From NCBI GenBank assembly GCA_036273735.1, contig DASUHA010000115.1, positions 1 through 64,000 of the forward strand: 64,000 bases of DNA. Direction: 5' to 3'. Shown here piece after piece: positions 1 through 8,856 of the stretch (position 1 is its first letter; the number at the start of each line of letters is the position of its first letter). This DNA is from 13-2-20CM-66-19 sp036273735 (lineage in GTDB: Bacteria; Pseudomonadota; Gammaproteobacteria; Steroidobacterales; Steroidobacteraceae). The notes beneath the pieces were generated by a model. It was not told the DNA's origin. It did no database searches and saw only the letters and a list, made by a program, of their open reading frames with translations. The position numbers and the translations under genes are program-made.

Positions 1-495
1 TGGCGCTACATGTCGATGCAGGCGATCCGTAACGATCCAGCCTGGGATAATGGCAACTACACCCATGAGCCGATGGAGGGCGTGGACGAAGCCGCAGACT
101 GGCTCATTATCGCCGGCTCGGCGCCACAACAGATGCAGAAAGATCTGCCGACCCGGAAGCAGGCCGAGGACTATGTCAAGGAGAGGGTGCAGTACTATGC
201 GTCCTACATCGACGCCGACGATTTTCTGTACCAGGTCGATTCCTCGCGCTTCTACAATCCGGAGCCGCGCTTGGGCTCGATCGTGGCGCCCGTCACGTGG
301 ATCAATTCCGGCGATGACTTCATCAACCCGCCGGAGCTCGAGGACATCGCTCAGAAGCTGGTCCGCAGGATTCCGCACGGACGCTACATCCTGATTCCGG
401 CATCCATGGAGACCTACGGTCATGGGACGCACACCCACGCTGCGGTGTGGAAGCGCTATCTCATCGAGCTGCTCGCCAAGTCGCAGAAGAAATAG
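1..495 (+). CDS. alpha/beta hydrolase, MetX-like, C-terminal part (5' truncated)
   Basis: The frame is open from the first base of the window, so this is the last 164 or so codons of a longer gene. The segment reads as the C-terminal half of an alpha/beta hydrolase of the homoserine O-acetyltransferase (MetX) type. It has SGDDFINP, where the acidic catalytic residue of that family falls, and a late His cluster (GHGTHTHA) where the catalytic His falls. The nucleophile elbow is outside the window, so acyltransferase and plain esterase cannot be told apart. It converges on the SDR gene with a gap of about 40 bases. Confidence 0.75.
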   Translation, partial: WRYMSMQAIRNDPAWDNGNYTHEPMEGVDEAADWLIIAGSAPQQMQKDLPTRKQAEDYVKERVQYYASYIDADDFLYQVDSSRFYNPEPRLGSIVAPVTWINSGDDFINPPELEDIAQKLVRRIPHGRYILIPASMETYGHGTHTHAAVWKRYLIELLAKSQKK

Positions 496-537
496 CGGGG
501 ACGGGACGGGCAGGCCGCTGCCCCCGTCGGCGGCCGG

Positions 538-1284
538 TCAGGAGAAGAGCGTGCCGCCGTTGACCGCGACCGTTTGGCCGGTCATGTAGCCGTTGTAGAC
601 GAGCAGCAGCACGGCCTGCGCGATCTCTTCCCCCGTTCCGGCCCGCCCAACCGGAATCCGGGCCGGGACGCCTGCCTCGATCAGCGGCTTCCCCATCTCA
701 GTGTCGATGAGTCCGGGTGCGATGGCGTTGACCGTTACACCCTCGGCCGCGAGCCGCAGCGCGTAGCCGCGCGTGAGTCCTTCCAGACCTGCCTTCGCGG
801 CTGCGTACGCGATGCTGATCGAGCCGGAGCCGATGCGGGCTCCGACCGAGGAGATATTGACGACCCGTCCCCATCGCCGCGCCCGCATGCCCGGCAGAAC
901 GGACTGTGTGCAGAGAAAGGCGGATTTCAGGTTGACGGCCATCGTGCGATCGAAATCCTCTTCCGTGATCTGCTCGAGCCCACGAATCGCAGCCATGCCG
1001 GCGTTGTTGACCAGAATGTCGATGGCGCCGAGGCGCTTCTCGATTTCATGCACCATCGCCTCGACCGCGCTCCGAGCCGAGACATCGGCACCGAAAGCGG
1101 CGGCACGGCCACCATTCTTGCATATGGCCTCGGCGACTGCCTCCGCCTCCGTGCCACTCACGCGATAGTTTACTGCGACCGCAGCTCCGGCCTCTGCCAA
1201 CGTGATCGCGATCGCCTTGCCGATGCCGCGCGAGCCACCCGTGACCAAGGCCACGCGGTCTTTCAGGTCATGCATTCCCGACAT
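538..1284 (-). CDS. SDR-family oxidoreductase (FabG-like)
   Basis: A 248-residue short-chain dehydrogenase/reductase, the normal length for the classical family. It has the nucleotide-binding TGGSRGIG motif near residue 16, the structural NNAG motif, the catalytic Ser in NISS and the YAAAK active-site Tyr/Lys pair. It should reduce or oxidise a carbonyl/alcohol with NAD(P)H in the cytoplasm. Substrate is unknown: FabG-like sequences include both ketoacyl-ACP reductases and sugar/alcohol dehydrogenases. The start lies only 5 bases after the cupin stop, so the two are probably cotranscribed at the end of the minus-strand catabolic run. Confidence 0.85.
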   Translation of the reverse strand: MSGMHDLKDRVALVTGGSRGIGKAIAITLAEAGAAVAVNYRVSGTEAEAVAEAICKNGGRAAAFGADVSARSAVEAMVHEIEKRLGAIDILVNNAGMAAIRGLEQITEEDFDRTMAVNLKSAFLCTQSVLPGMRARRWGRVVNISSVGARIGSGSISIAYAAAKAGLEGLTRGYALRLAAEGVTVNAIAPGLIDTEMGKPLIEAGVPARIPVGRAGTGEEIAQAVLLLVYNGYMTGQTVAVNGGTLFS

Positions 1285-1289
1285 CCTGG

Positions 1290-1676
1290 CTACTCGTCAA
1301 GGAACACAGTTTCGGCTCGAGCCTTCTCGAAACACAGGTTCACCGTCCGGCCCACGCCGATCGTGCGATGCACCACCCCGGCCGGAACGGTCGCGGCCTG
1401 AAGAGGCCCGATGCGAATGGACTCGCCATTTTGCATCTCGATGATGATCGCTCCTTCCAGGACGACGAAGAGCTCATCGGAGGTCGGATGCACATGCCAG
1501 CGGTACTTTCCCTGGAACACGGCCAGGCGCAGGCAGCTGTCATTGACTCGATTGAGCACCTGGTTCCGATACTCCTCGGTCACTGACCGGGCTTCATCCG
1601 GCAGGTCGATGACCTGCAGGCTCGGATATTTGACCGGCTCGCTGCTGTATCCAGCCGCCGTCGTAGCTTCAGTCAT
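1290..1676 (-). CDS. small single-domain cupin protein
   Basis: A 128-residue protein with one cupin beta-barrel. The metal-binding signature is visible as HVHPTSDELFVVLEG (two His and a Glu), with a later His in GVVHRTIG. There is no signal peptide, so it is cytoplasmic. Small cupins of this kind act as isomerases, dioxygenases or sensors. The position between an acyltransferase and an SDR gives no specific substrate. It shares the minus-strand direction and tight spacing of its neighbours. Confidence 0.8.
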   Translation of the reverse strand: MTEATTAAGYSSEPVKYPSLQVIDLPDEARSVTEEYRNQVLNRVNDSCLRLAVFQGKYRWHVHPTSDELFVVLEGAIIIEMQNGESIRIGPLQAATVPAGVVHRTIGVGRTVNLCFEKARAETVFLDE

Positions 1677-1760
1677 GGGCTTCTCGCAGACCGCGGGGAG
1701 GGCATGGGAGGATGATACAGCGGATGCTGCAGGTCCGCCCCCATGGAGGGACCGATGCCG

Positions 1761-2945
1761 TCAGTCGGCAACCAACTGCGACGCTCGTGCTCGACCGTCA
1801 CCAAGGAGTCCCGATCCCCTTCTGATTCGCCGATTGAGAGGCTCCGAGTAGCCGCGTGCAATCATGTACCCGAGCAGGATGCTCGCGCCCAGCATGGCTC
1901 CATACCAGGCCGGTAGCGCAGCGCGTGCTGCGTGTGTCTGCTTCACGACCGCAATCAATCCGAGGACGATCAGCATGTGGAAGAGATAGATCTCGTAGCT
2001 GCAGCGGCCGATCGCGCGCAGCCAGCCTGTGCCTCTTGCCATCGCCGCGTTTCCCGTTCCGTTGCCGAATGCAACGACCATCAGCGCGATCCCCAGCTCC
2101 AGGGCCGTGACGTCGAGCCCCAGGGCGGCGATGCCGGTGTGAGCATCTTCGTTGCAAAGGACGACCGTCAGCGCACTGATCGATGCTCCGGCGAGGAGGG
2201 CGATCCTCGAGCCGCGCCGTCCGAGCAGCCCGCGGTGGGAACCGAGTGCGGCAATGCATCCGAATGCGATCGCGTCGGTGCACGAGAGGTAGGCGTATTC
2301 TCTCCATGGATCGGCATCGCCCAACAGAGTGCGGGTAACCGGTCCCACGATCAGCAGTGTCGCGAGCGCGAGCAGGAACATCCGCTCATTGCGCAGGAGC
2401 ACGGCAGCGAGCGGGAACAGAAGATAGAACGCCTCCTCCACCGACAAAGACCACAGCACGTCCCAACCGCCCGGGAGATAACCATGATGTCCCTCGAGCC
2501 AATTCACATGAAACGTGAGCGCCGCGACCAGGGCGCGGCCGAGGGATGCGCGCTCGGGACGAATCGTAAAATCGGGCACGCCGGTGAGGTGCAGTGTGCT
2601 CAAGGCGATGAGGAGGAGCAGCAGGCAGGGAGCGATCCGCGCGAATCGCATCCGGTAGAAGCTGCCGATCCGCACGGCGCCGAGGCTCCCCCAGCGACGC
2701 AGCGACAGCCCCGTGATGAGAAAGCCCGAAATGACGAAAAATGCCACGACGGCGTAGTACCCGGACCAGAAGAGCACCTGCTCCATCAGCGCGGGCACGG
2801 CGTGCTGCACCGGCAAGTGATTCAGGACGAACCGCAGGTTGATGTGATGCAGCACGACCAGCAGCACGCACAGGCCCCGGAGCACATCGACTCCGGCAAG
2901 CCGCGACGATGAGGTGTTACCCGCTGTATCGATCGTCTCGCTCAC
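1761..2945 (-). CDS. acyltransferase 3 family membrane protein (OafA/YrhL-like)
   Basis: A 394-residue polytopic membrane protein with about ten hydrophobic segments. Family hallmarks seen are GVDVLRGLCVLLVVLHH at the N-terminus, FFVISGFLITG, and WSLSVEEAFYLLFP. Members O-acylate sugars of lipopolysaccharide, exopolysaccharide or small glycosides at the inner membrane. Translation probably begins at a GTG 34 bases downstream of the DUF1080 stop, so it may be the next gene of the same operon. That would suit acylation of a carbohydrate, but the substrate is not readable from sequence. Confidence 0.85.
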   Translation of the reverse strand: MSETIDTAGNTSSSRLAGVDVLRGLCVLLVVLHHINLRFVLNHLPVQHAVPALMEQVLFWSGYYAVVAFFVISGFLITGLSLRRWGSLGAVRIGSFYRMRFARIAPCLLLLLIALSTLHLTGVPDFTIRPERASLGRALVAALTFHVNWLEGHHGYLPGGWDVLWSLSVEEAFYLLFPLAAVLLRNERMFLLALATLLIVGPVTRTLLGDADPWREYAYLSCTDAIAFGCIAALGSHRGLLGRRGSRIALLAGASISALTVVLCNEDAHTGIAALGLDVTALELGIALMVVAFGNGTGNAAMARGTGWLRAIGRCSYEIYLFHMLIVLGLIAVVKQTHAARAALPAWYGAMLGASILLGYMIARGYSEPLNRRIRRGSGLLGDGRARASQLVAD

Positions 2946-2979
2946 CGCGGCGTCCCGATCGCCACAGCGTCACGACCCG

Positions 2980-3708
2980 CTACGGCAGCACGCGAATCCG
3001 CATGTCGCGGACCGCGATCGCCCCCGGATGGTTGCCCTGGATCCCGATCAGACCCTCCGCCGCCAGCCCGTATCCCGGATATGCCGAGAACTTAGAGGCC
3101 GCGACCCGCTTCTTCCATTCGGGGCTGCCCAGGTGGTAGTCGACGATCCTGCGGCCGTTCATCCAGTAGGTGACATGATTACCGCGGACGACGATGCGCG
3201 ACTCGTTCCATTGGCCATAGGGATGCACGACCCCGGCAGGTGCCGGGTACATGGCGTACACCGAGCCCGCCGCCGTCATCCGGTTCCTGCCATCCGGGGC
3301 ATTCTCATCGTCGAGAAGCTGGTATTCGGGCCCGGTCCAGTAGATCTCATCGTACTGATGGGTTGCCCGATAGAAGATGCCGCTGTTGCCCTCCTTGCCG
3401 ATCTTCCACTCGAGCTCCAGCTCGAAGTCTTTGTAAGGCTGCGTCGACTCGAGGTCTTCGACCGGCCCGCTCTTCGAGAGCACGCCACCGTGCACGGTCC
3501 AGCCCGCAGGGAGCCCCGGGTGTTGCCAGCCGCGCAGCGACCTGACGGAGTCGCCCTCGATCAGATTCTGCCACCCTGCGCGTTGGCTTTTCACATGACT
3601 TGCTGCGGTCGCATGTCCGGTGACACCATACGACAGCACCAGCGTTAGCGCCGACGCAAGTGCGAGCGGCCGTAATTTACGTATCATCTGCGCGAAAGAC
3701 GGTCTCAT
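2980..3708 (-). CDS. DUF1080 / 3-keto-disaccharide hydrolase domain protein, exported
   Basis: A 242-residue protein with a signal peptide (about the first 36 residues, ending in TAAS) followed by a DUF1080 jelly-roll domain, which Pfam now names 3-keto-disaccharide hydrolase. Typical blocks are GWTVHGGVL, DFELELEWKIG, GNSGIFYR, the PEYQLLDD loop and NHVTYWMNG. The family cleaves glycosides already oxidised at C3. The start ATG overlaps the stop of the preceding small-subunit gene by ATGA, so the two are translationally coupled. A longer upstream extension of this frame lies inside the previous gene and is not real. The location is inferred to be periplasmic. Confidence 0.85.
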   Translation of the reverse strand: MRPSFAQMIRKLRPLALASALTLVLSYGVTGHATAASHVKSQRAGWQNLIEGDSVRSLRGWQHPGLPAGWTVHGGVLSKSGPVEDLESTQPYKDFELELEWKIGKEGNSGIFYRATHQYDEIYWTGPEYQLLDDENAPDGRNRMTAAGSVYAMYPAPAGVVHPYGQWNESRIVVRGNHVTYWMNGRRIVDYHLGSPEWKKRVAASKFSAYPGYGLAAEGLIGIQGNHPGAIAVRDMRIRVLP

Positions 3709-4361
3709 GCCAATCCGAGCCTCTTGAGTAATTCGACCGGCGGGCCGTCGAAGTGGGTCAGCGCCACATTGCCGATGTATTTCAGGTCCTTCCGGCCGGC
3801 GAGCGTCGTGTAGAACCCTGCAGCCGTCAGGTTCCGATAGGTGGCGAAAAACTGCGCCGGTTGCTGCAGGTCCGCAGGAGCGCGGCTGACATTGCAGATG
3901 CGGTCGCAGATCTTGCGCTGCTCTCCTTCGTGCAGCTTCGCGAACGGCTGCTCGGCAGCATGCCGCGCCTGCCCATCCAGCCAGGCGAAGCCATTCAATA
4001 TCGTCTCGCGATCCTCGCGCTGCTGCGGATAGGGTGCGCTGACCCACTCGTCGATGAAGTCGACTACTCCGACGGCCGAGGCGGACGGGGAGTGCTCGTC
4101 CGCGGGGATGATGAGATCGGACAGCGACGCTGCGAGCTGCTTCTGCTCGGCGCTCAAGGTGAGCGGCCAGAAGGCTCCCTTCTCGTAGGCCTTGATCAGG
4201 TCGGGGTCCGGTCCATACCCGTGCACGGTGGGCTCGAACTCCCGCAGTGGGCCCGGGGCCGACGCGCCCGGCTCCAACCTGTAGGTTGCGCGGGCGCGCA
4301 GCGCCGGAACGCCGGCCGCGGCCGCGATGATCAGTTTGATGGTCGTACGCCTGTCGGTCAT
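3705..4361 (-). CDS. gluconate 2-dehydrogenase subunit 3 family protein (GMC partner)
   Basis: A 218-residue protein. The N-terminus has a twin-arginine stretch (DRRTTIKLIIAAAAG) that looks like a Tat signal. The rest matches the gluconate 2-dehydrogenase subunit 3 family, with the DLIIPADEHSPSA block and a conserved C-terminal LTAAGFYTT segment. In known systems this small subunit escorts a leaderless GMC flavoprotein through the Tat pathway and is needed for its activity. The start overlaps the GMC stop (ATGA), which fits a 1:1 complex. No cytochrome c subunit follows, so electrons must leave by another carrier. Confidence 0.85.
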   Translation of the reverse strand: MTDRRTTIKLIIAAAAGVPALRARATYRLEPGASAPGPLREFEPTVHGYGPDPDLIKAYEKGAFWPLTLSAEQKQLAASLSDLIIPADEHSPSASAVGVVDFIDEWVSAPYPQQREDRETILNGFAWLDGQARHAAEQPFAKLHEGEQRKICDRICNVSRAPADLQQPAQFFATYRNLTAAGFYTTLAGRKDLKYIGNVALTHFDGPPVELLKRLGLA

Positions 4362-6160
4362 ATCTCGCGCCTCTTCATCCGCTCCATGATGTGATCGGAC
4401 ATGCGCCACGCCAGCGCCATGATGGTGAGCGTCGGGTTCTTGTCGGCGTTGTACGGGAAGACGCCGCCGTCGGCCACGAAGACGTTGGGAACGTCCCAGG
4501 TCTGGGACCAGCTGTTGGTCACCGAGTTGTGGGCGCTCGCCCCCATGATCGTGCCCCCGACCTCGTGAATCATGTACCCGCCTGGCGCGATCGCCTTGAC
4601 GGGGTCGGTGATGATCGGTGTTTGGACTCGGCCTCCCATCGCCTGCACGATCTGGCCAAAAGTCTCCTGCATGTGGACGGCCTGGCGTTGCTCGTAATCG
4701 CCCCACTGCCAGTGGAAACGCAGTACCGGGATGCCGAACCGGTCCTTCACCTTGGGGTCGATCTCGACATAGCATTTGTCGTTCGGCACCATCGCGCCGC
4801 GCCCGTCGAAGTAGACGAATGAGCCGTAATATCGGCGGGCATCTTCCTTGAATTTCCTGCCGTAGCTGCCGCCCGTCAGCCACTCGAAGCCGCTGAAGGT
4901 CCCGATGGAGGGCATGCCCTTACCGCCGCCGTACTCGATGTGATAGCCGCGCGGGAAGGGGAGCTTGTGTGCGAGCTGCTCCTTGTACAGCCACCACGGG
5001 ACGTACACTTGCAGGCCATCTGCCGCGTCCTCGTTGAGAGGCGGCAGATTCTCGAGCAGCGGAATCTGTGCGCCCACCGAGCTTCCTACGGTATCCAGCA
5101 CGTAGCGTCCGACGAGCCCGCTGGAGTTGCCCAAGCCGTTCGGAAACTGGCCGCTCTTGGAGTTGAGCAGAATGCGCGCGCTTTCGCACGCACTTGCGCC
5201 GAGCACGATCACCCTTGCGGTGGCATGCTCGTGTCGCCCGGTTGTAGCGTCGACGAATCTTACGCCGTTCGCCCGCCCGTTCTTGCCCATCGTCACCTCA
5301 TACACCATCGCATTCGTGATGATGTCGAGGTTCCCGGTTGCAAGCGCCGGCGGCAGGTGAACTGTGGTGGACTGGTAGTTGGCCGCGACGGCGCAGCCGC
5401 GCCCGCAAGGGGTAGCCCACAGACACGGTGAGCGCTTCCGCATTGCATCTGCCAGGATTTGCTGCGCCCGCGCGTTACCCGGATGCAGCTTCCCCGGGAT
5501 CGTGCGGTGGTCCTGGGCGCGTGTGAGCACGGCCCGGCGACCCGGCAGCACGGGAATGCCCAGCGGTGGCGCGCGATGCATGAGCAAGTGATCGCTGACG
5601 ATCGGCTTCGGCGGCGGCAGGAGGGTCCCGCCCGGGCCGGCCGGCGTGTTTTCCAATGAAGTCTCGCCGCCGTAGACGCCGATCAGCAGCTCCACCTTGT
5701 CGTAGTAGGGGGCAACGTCGTCGTAGCCGATGGGCCAGTCGAATCCCAGCCCGTCACGGCTGCGGGGCTTGAAGTCATAGGGGCCATTGCGCAGCGAGAT
5801 CCGGCCCCAGTGGTTGGTGCGCCCGCCCAGCATCCGCGCCCGCCACCAGGTGAAGTTGCCGCCCCATTTATCCGGGACGGAGACATACGGCTCTCCGGGG
5901 ACATCCCAGCCGCCGTCGATTGTTGCATCGTAAAAGCCCTTGTTCTTATCGGGCGTGCCCGCGCCGCCGAGCGGGGCCATGTCCGGGGTCTGAAACATCG
6001 GTGTCTCGTGCGCCGGTGTGTACTGACGCCCGGCCTCGAGCATGAGCACGCGCACACCCTCCATGCACAGGGTGTAGGCCGTTTGGCCGCCGCCCGCGCC
6101 GGAGCCGACGATGATGACGTCGTATGAGCCGCGTTGAGTGTTTGCCGTCACGAATGGCAT
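4358..6160 (-). CDS. GMC family FAD oxidoreductase, large subunit (glycoside/polyol dehydrogenase)
   Basis: A 600-residue glucose-methanol-choline family flavoprotein. The N-terminal dinucleotide fold is YDVIIVGSGAGGGQTAY with a following LEAG acid. The C-terminal active-site region has the His of SAHNS and the Asn of KNPTLTIMALAWR. It has no signal peptide of its own. The coupled Tat-type small subunit just downstream suggests export as a complex. Together with the DUF1080 protein the likely job is oxidation of a sugar ring, probably at C3, before cleavage. That role rests on gene context; the fold itself is clear. Confidence 0.9.
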   Translation of the reverse strand: MPFVTANTQRGSYDVIIVGSGAGGGQTAYTLCMEGVRVLMLEAGRQYTPAHETPMFQTPDMAPLGGAGTPDKNKGFYDATIDGGWDVPGEPYVSVPDKWGGNFTWWRARMLGGRTNHWGRISLRNGPYDFKPRSRDGLGFDWPIGYDDVAPYYDKVELLIGVYGGETSLENTPAGPGGTLLPPPKPIVSDHLLMHRAPPLGIPVLPGRRAVLTRAQDHRTIPGKLHPGNARAQQILADAMRKRSPCLWATPCGRGCAVAANYQSTTVHLPPALATGNLDIITNAMVYEVTMGKNGRANGVRFVDATTGRHEHATARVIVLGASACESARILLNSKSGQFPNGLGNSSGLVGRYVLDTVGSSVGAQIPLLENLPPLNEDAADGLQVYVPWWLYKEQLAHKLPFPRGYHIEYGGGKGMPSIGTFSGFEWLTGGSYGRKFKEDARRYYGSFVYFDGRGAMVPNDKCYVEIDPKVKDRFGIPVLRFHWQWGDYEQRQAVHMQETFGQIVQAMGGRVQTPIITDPVKAIAPGGYMIHEVGGTIMGASAHNSVTNSWSQTWDVPNVFVADGGVFPYNADKNPTLTIMALAWRMSDHIMERMKRREI

Positions 6161-6188
6161 CGATCAATGCTCCGTCGTTGAAGTTGTC

Positions 6189-7484
6189 TCAGGTTCTGTA
6201 GGCTTGCCTGCCGAATCCCTGCACCGGAATGCCCCGGTGCGCCAGCACCTCGTGCTGCAGCGCATACATTGCCGCTGCTGCCTCGTCGATTGCCCGCGCA
6301 AAAGCGAGCGAGCCGGCGAGAATGGGTCCGAGAAGCGCTTTGTCCTGCACCCGCGCCTTGGGATATTCGTGCTCCAGCACGAGGTACGTGCGCTGCGGGT
6401 CGAGGTCGAGCAGCTCGCGCGCCGCGAGCTGATGATCGAGCCAGTCCACCGACCGGTTCTGCAGGTAGGCGAGCGGATCGTGGCGGGCCGTCCCCGGCAG
6501 CTCGTGCTCGCAGAAGACCGTTTGCTTCTTCCAGGCGTTCTGCTGTTCCGAGGGATCGGCTCGCGGCGTATCGCCATCGCGGTCGCCCCGCTGCATCGTC
6601 TGCCCGCCATATCCCCACGCGGCGATGCCACGTGAGTCGATCACCTGGCCCTTGACGTGAAAGCGCTGGATGAGGAAGGCGTAGCCTGAGTCCCGTAGAT
6701 ACTGGAACAGCGAGCGCGAGTCCTGTCCCATGAGGATGGCGTGCGAGGGATCATAGTGGATGCGGAACTGATCGCCGACGCCGTGTCGCTCACAAATCCG
6801 GTGCAGCGCAATCCACGGCCCCGGAGCATAGGCGATGTTGTTGTGCCAGGCGTCGGTCACGTTCCATCCCGGCATCGGGCATTGCTCCACCAGATAGGTG
6901 AGCCCTCGCGCTTTCGCCTCCCGCAGCAACGGGATGAATATTTCCTCGAACATATCGAGATTGGCGTCCATACCGATCTTGGGATTGCGTCCGACGAAGC
7001 CCACGACTGCATCGCAGCGCAGCAGCACCGCTGCGTCGAAGACGCGGAGCATCAGGTCGTGCTTGACCTTGCGCGCGCGCTCGTCCGGGACGAGCATGTT
7101 GTCGAAATAGCCGAGCTCCGAGAGCCCGACGCCGGTCGAGCGCATGGCGCTCTCGACTCGAGCGGCGCGCGCCGCGGTGAAGGGCTTGCGCAGGTCCAAC
7201 GTGTTGGCGACCGGATCGAGGAGGGCCGCGGCAGGAACGTCGCTTTGCGATGGATGCAGAGCACACGACAGCTCGATATTGGGGGCGCCGATCTCTGCGG
7301 CAAAGGCCAGCCATTCCTCGACCGCCAGATCCGGGTCCGCTTCCCGCCGCTCCCTCGGTGTCAGCTCCTGGAGCGCCGCCGTGAGAATGCTCAGCTTCAT
7401 GGGCCGCGGCTGGAATGCGCCGGCGCTCGTGCCGCCGCCTGCCGGCGCTTCCGCCGCACGGGGACTATTGCTGGGGGACGGCAT
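6189..7484 (-). CDS. sugar phosphate isomerase/epimerase-type TIM-barrel protein
   Basis: A 431-residue protein of the AP-endonuclease-2-like TIM-barrel family (xylose isomerase-like). Candidate metal ligands are seen in LVEQCPMPGWN, HYDPSHAILMGQD, RFHVKG and LVLEHEYP. The start at 7484 has a well-placed GAGAGG ribosome site and overlaps the upstream permease gene by 20 bases. An alternative start at 7400 (MKLSILT) would match the usual family N-terminus but has no visible ribosome site. In 3-keto-glycoside operons such proteins act on keto-sugar intermediates as isomerases, epimerases or lyases. The exact reaction here is unknown. Confidence 0.8.
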   Translation of the reverse strand: MPSPSNSPRAAEAPAGGGTSAGAFQPRPMKLSILTAALQELTPRERREADPDLAVEEWLAFAAEIGAPNIELSCALHPSQSDVPAAALLDPVANTLDLRKPFTAARAARVESAMRSTGVGLSELGYFDNMLVPDERARKVKHDLMLRVFDAAVLLRCDAVVGFVGRNPKIGMDANLDMFEEIFIPLLREAKARGLTYLVEQCPMPGWNVTDAWHNNIAYAPGPWIALHRICERHGVGDQFRIHYDPSHAILMGQDSRSLFQYLRDSGYAFLIQRFHVKGQVIDSRGIAAWGYGGQTMQRGDRDGDTPRADPSEQQNAWKKQTVFCEHELPGTARHDPLAYLQNRSVDWLDHQLAARELLDLDPQRTYLVLEHEYPKARVQDKALLGPILAGSLAFARAIDEAAAAMYALQHEVLAHRGIPVQGFGRQAYRT

Positions 7485-8703
7485 GGGCGATCCTCTCGTT
7501 GCGGAACGAGAATATGAAGAGCACCGCGACCGCGAATGCGAACACCGCCGGATAGGCCCAGACCGTTACCCAATCGTGCCCGGCGGGCACGCTGTAGCGG
7601 TCGGTAATGGCACCCGCGGCGGAAAAGCCGATGAGCATCCCAACGCCGTAGGTGGCCAGGGTGATGAGTCCCTGCGCGGCGGCCTGCCGTTCCGGGCCCG
7701 CGCGGGTGTCCGTGTAGATCTGACCGGAGGCGAAGAAGAAGTCGTAGCAGGGCCCGTGCAGGGCGAGCCCGACGAGCAGCAGCCACTCGAGCTGCCAGGA
7801 ATCACCCAGCGAGAAGAGGGCATAGCGGCAGGCCCATGCAACCATCCCGATGAGAAGTGTTGTCTTCATGCCGTAGCGCTTGAGGAACAGCGGCAGCAGC
7901 AGCATGAAGAAGAACTCGGAGGCCTGCCCGAGCGTCTGCTTGCCGGCTGCGTGCGCAATGTGGATCTCGGTCAGGAACTGGTTGGCGTCCTGGTAATAGA
8001 ACGCGAGCGGCACGCAGATCAGAATCGAGGCGAAGAAGAAGATCGCGAAGTTACGCTCGCGCAGCATCTCCAGGGCATCGAAGCCGAGCAGGCTACCCAG
8101 GCTGCGCTTGCCGCGCGCGGTGCCGAGTGGCGGGGTGCGCGGCAGCGTGAAGCTGTATGCGCCGAGCAGGAACGAGCTCACGGCGCACATCGTGAACGTG
8201 TAGTGCAATGCACCGCCCGCCAGCGCTGCCGGAGCGTCCCAGGCGAAAACATAGCTGATCACGAGTCCCGCCACGATCCATCCGATGGTTCCCCACACGC
8301 GTACTTTGGGAAAGTCCCGCGCTGGCACGTCCATCTGCCGGAACGACACCGCATTGACGAGCGCCAGGGTGGGCATGTAGAGGATCATGTACGCCAGCAG
8401 ATAGGGATAGAAATGCGAGAATTCGTGCGCCCGCGCGAGCATCAGCATCAGCACGCCACAGACGATGTGGATGCTGCCGAGCAGCCGCTCCGCATTGAAG
8501 TATCGGTCGGCGATGAGTCCGACGATGAAGGGTGCGATGATCGCGCCCCAGGCCTGGGTCGAGTAGGCGAGCCCGCTTTGCTCCCCGGTGGCGTGCAGGT
8601 TGAGGGCGAGGAAGCTCCCCATGGTGACGAACCACCCGCCCCACGTGAAGAACTCCATGAACATCATCACGTTCAACCGCAGCTTCATGGAGTTCGTCAG
8701 CAC
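7465..8703 (-). CDS. MFS transporter, nucleoside:H+ symporter (NupG)-like
   Basis: About 412 residues with twelve predicted membrane helices. The N-terminus (MKLRLNVMMFMEFFTWGGW) and the blocks GLIADRYFNAERLLG and VRVWGTIGWI are characteristic of the NupG/XapB-like branch of the major facilitator superfamily. Despite the name, members in sugar-degrading operons are thought to carry glycosides rather than nucleosides. I chose the GTG at 8703 because GAGG lies 8 bases upstream; an ATG at 8688 or a TTG at 8736 are also possible. It is the first gene downstream of the promoter at 8784-8812 and overlaps the epimerase gene. Confidence 0.8.
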   Translation of the reverse strand: MLTNSMKLRLNVMMFMEFFTWGGWFVTMGSFLALNLHATGEQSGLAYSTQAWGAIIAPFIVGLIADRYFNAERLLGSIHIVCGVLMLMLARAHEFSHFYPYLLAYMILYMPTLALVNAVSFRQMDVPARDFPKVRVWGTIGWIVAGLVISYVFAWDAPAALAGGALHYTFTMCAVSSFLLGAYSFTLPRTPPLGTARGKRSLGSLLGFDALEMLRERNFAIFFFASILICVPLAFYYQDANQFLTEIHIAHAAGKQTLGQASEFFFMLLLPLFLKRYGMKTTLLIGMVAWACRYALFSLGDSWQLEWLLLVGLALHGPCYDFFFASGQIYTDTRAGPERQAAAQGLITLATYGVGMLIGFSAAGAITDRYSVPAGHDWVTVWAYPAVFAFAVAVLFIFSFRNERIAHAVPQQ

Positions 8704-8783
8704 GAGAGGCGCCTCAGTCGAAACGCGTGAGCCCAACGTCCCGCAGCGGATGTCGGGTCGTGACCTGCAGTCGCAGAGTTCCG

Positions 8784-8823
8784 AGGTTATTGCAATACAA
8801 TTTCGCTGTCAAAAACATTGGAA
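8784..8823 (-). promoter_or_regulatory. putative promoter/operator of the permease-GMC-DUF1080 operon
   Basis: Read on the minus strand, a perfect -35 box TTGACA (8812-8807) is followed 17 bases later by TAACCT (8789-8784). The 14-base word TTGACAGCGAAATT recurs exactly at 10149 in front of the TonB receptor, and so does the TTCCAAT block 4 bases upstream (8823-8817). A perfect 10-base palindrome, TATTGCAATA (8788-8797), overlaps the -10 side and may be an operator. Confidence 0.6.
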
Positions 8824-8856
8824 TATTTGTTTCGCCGCGCCGAGCGGCTGCCAACC

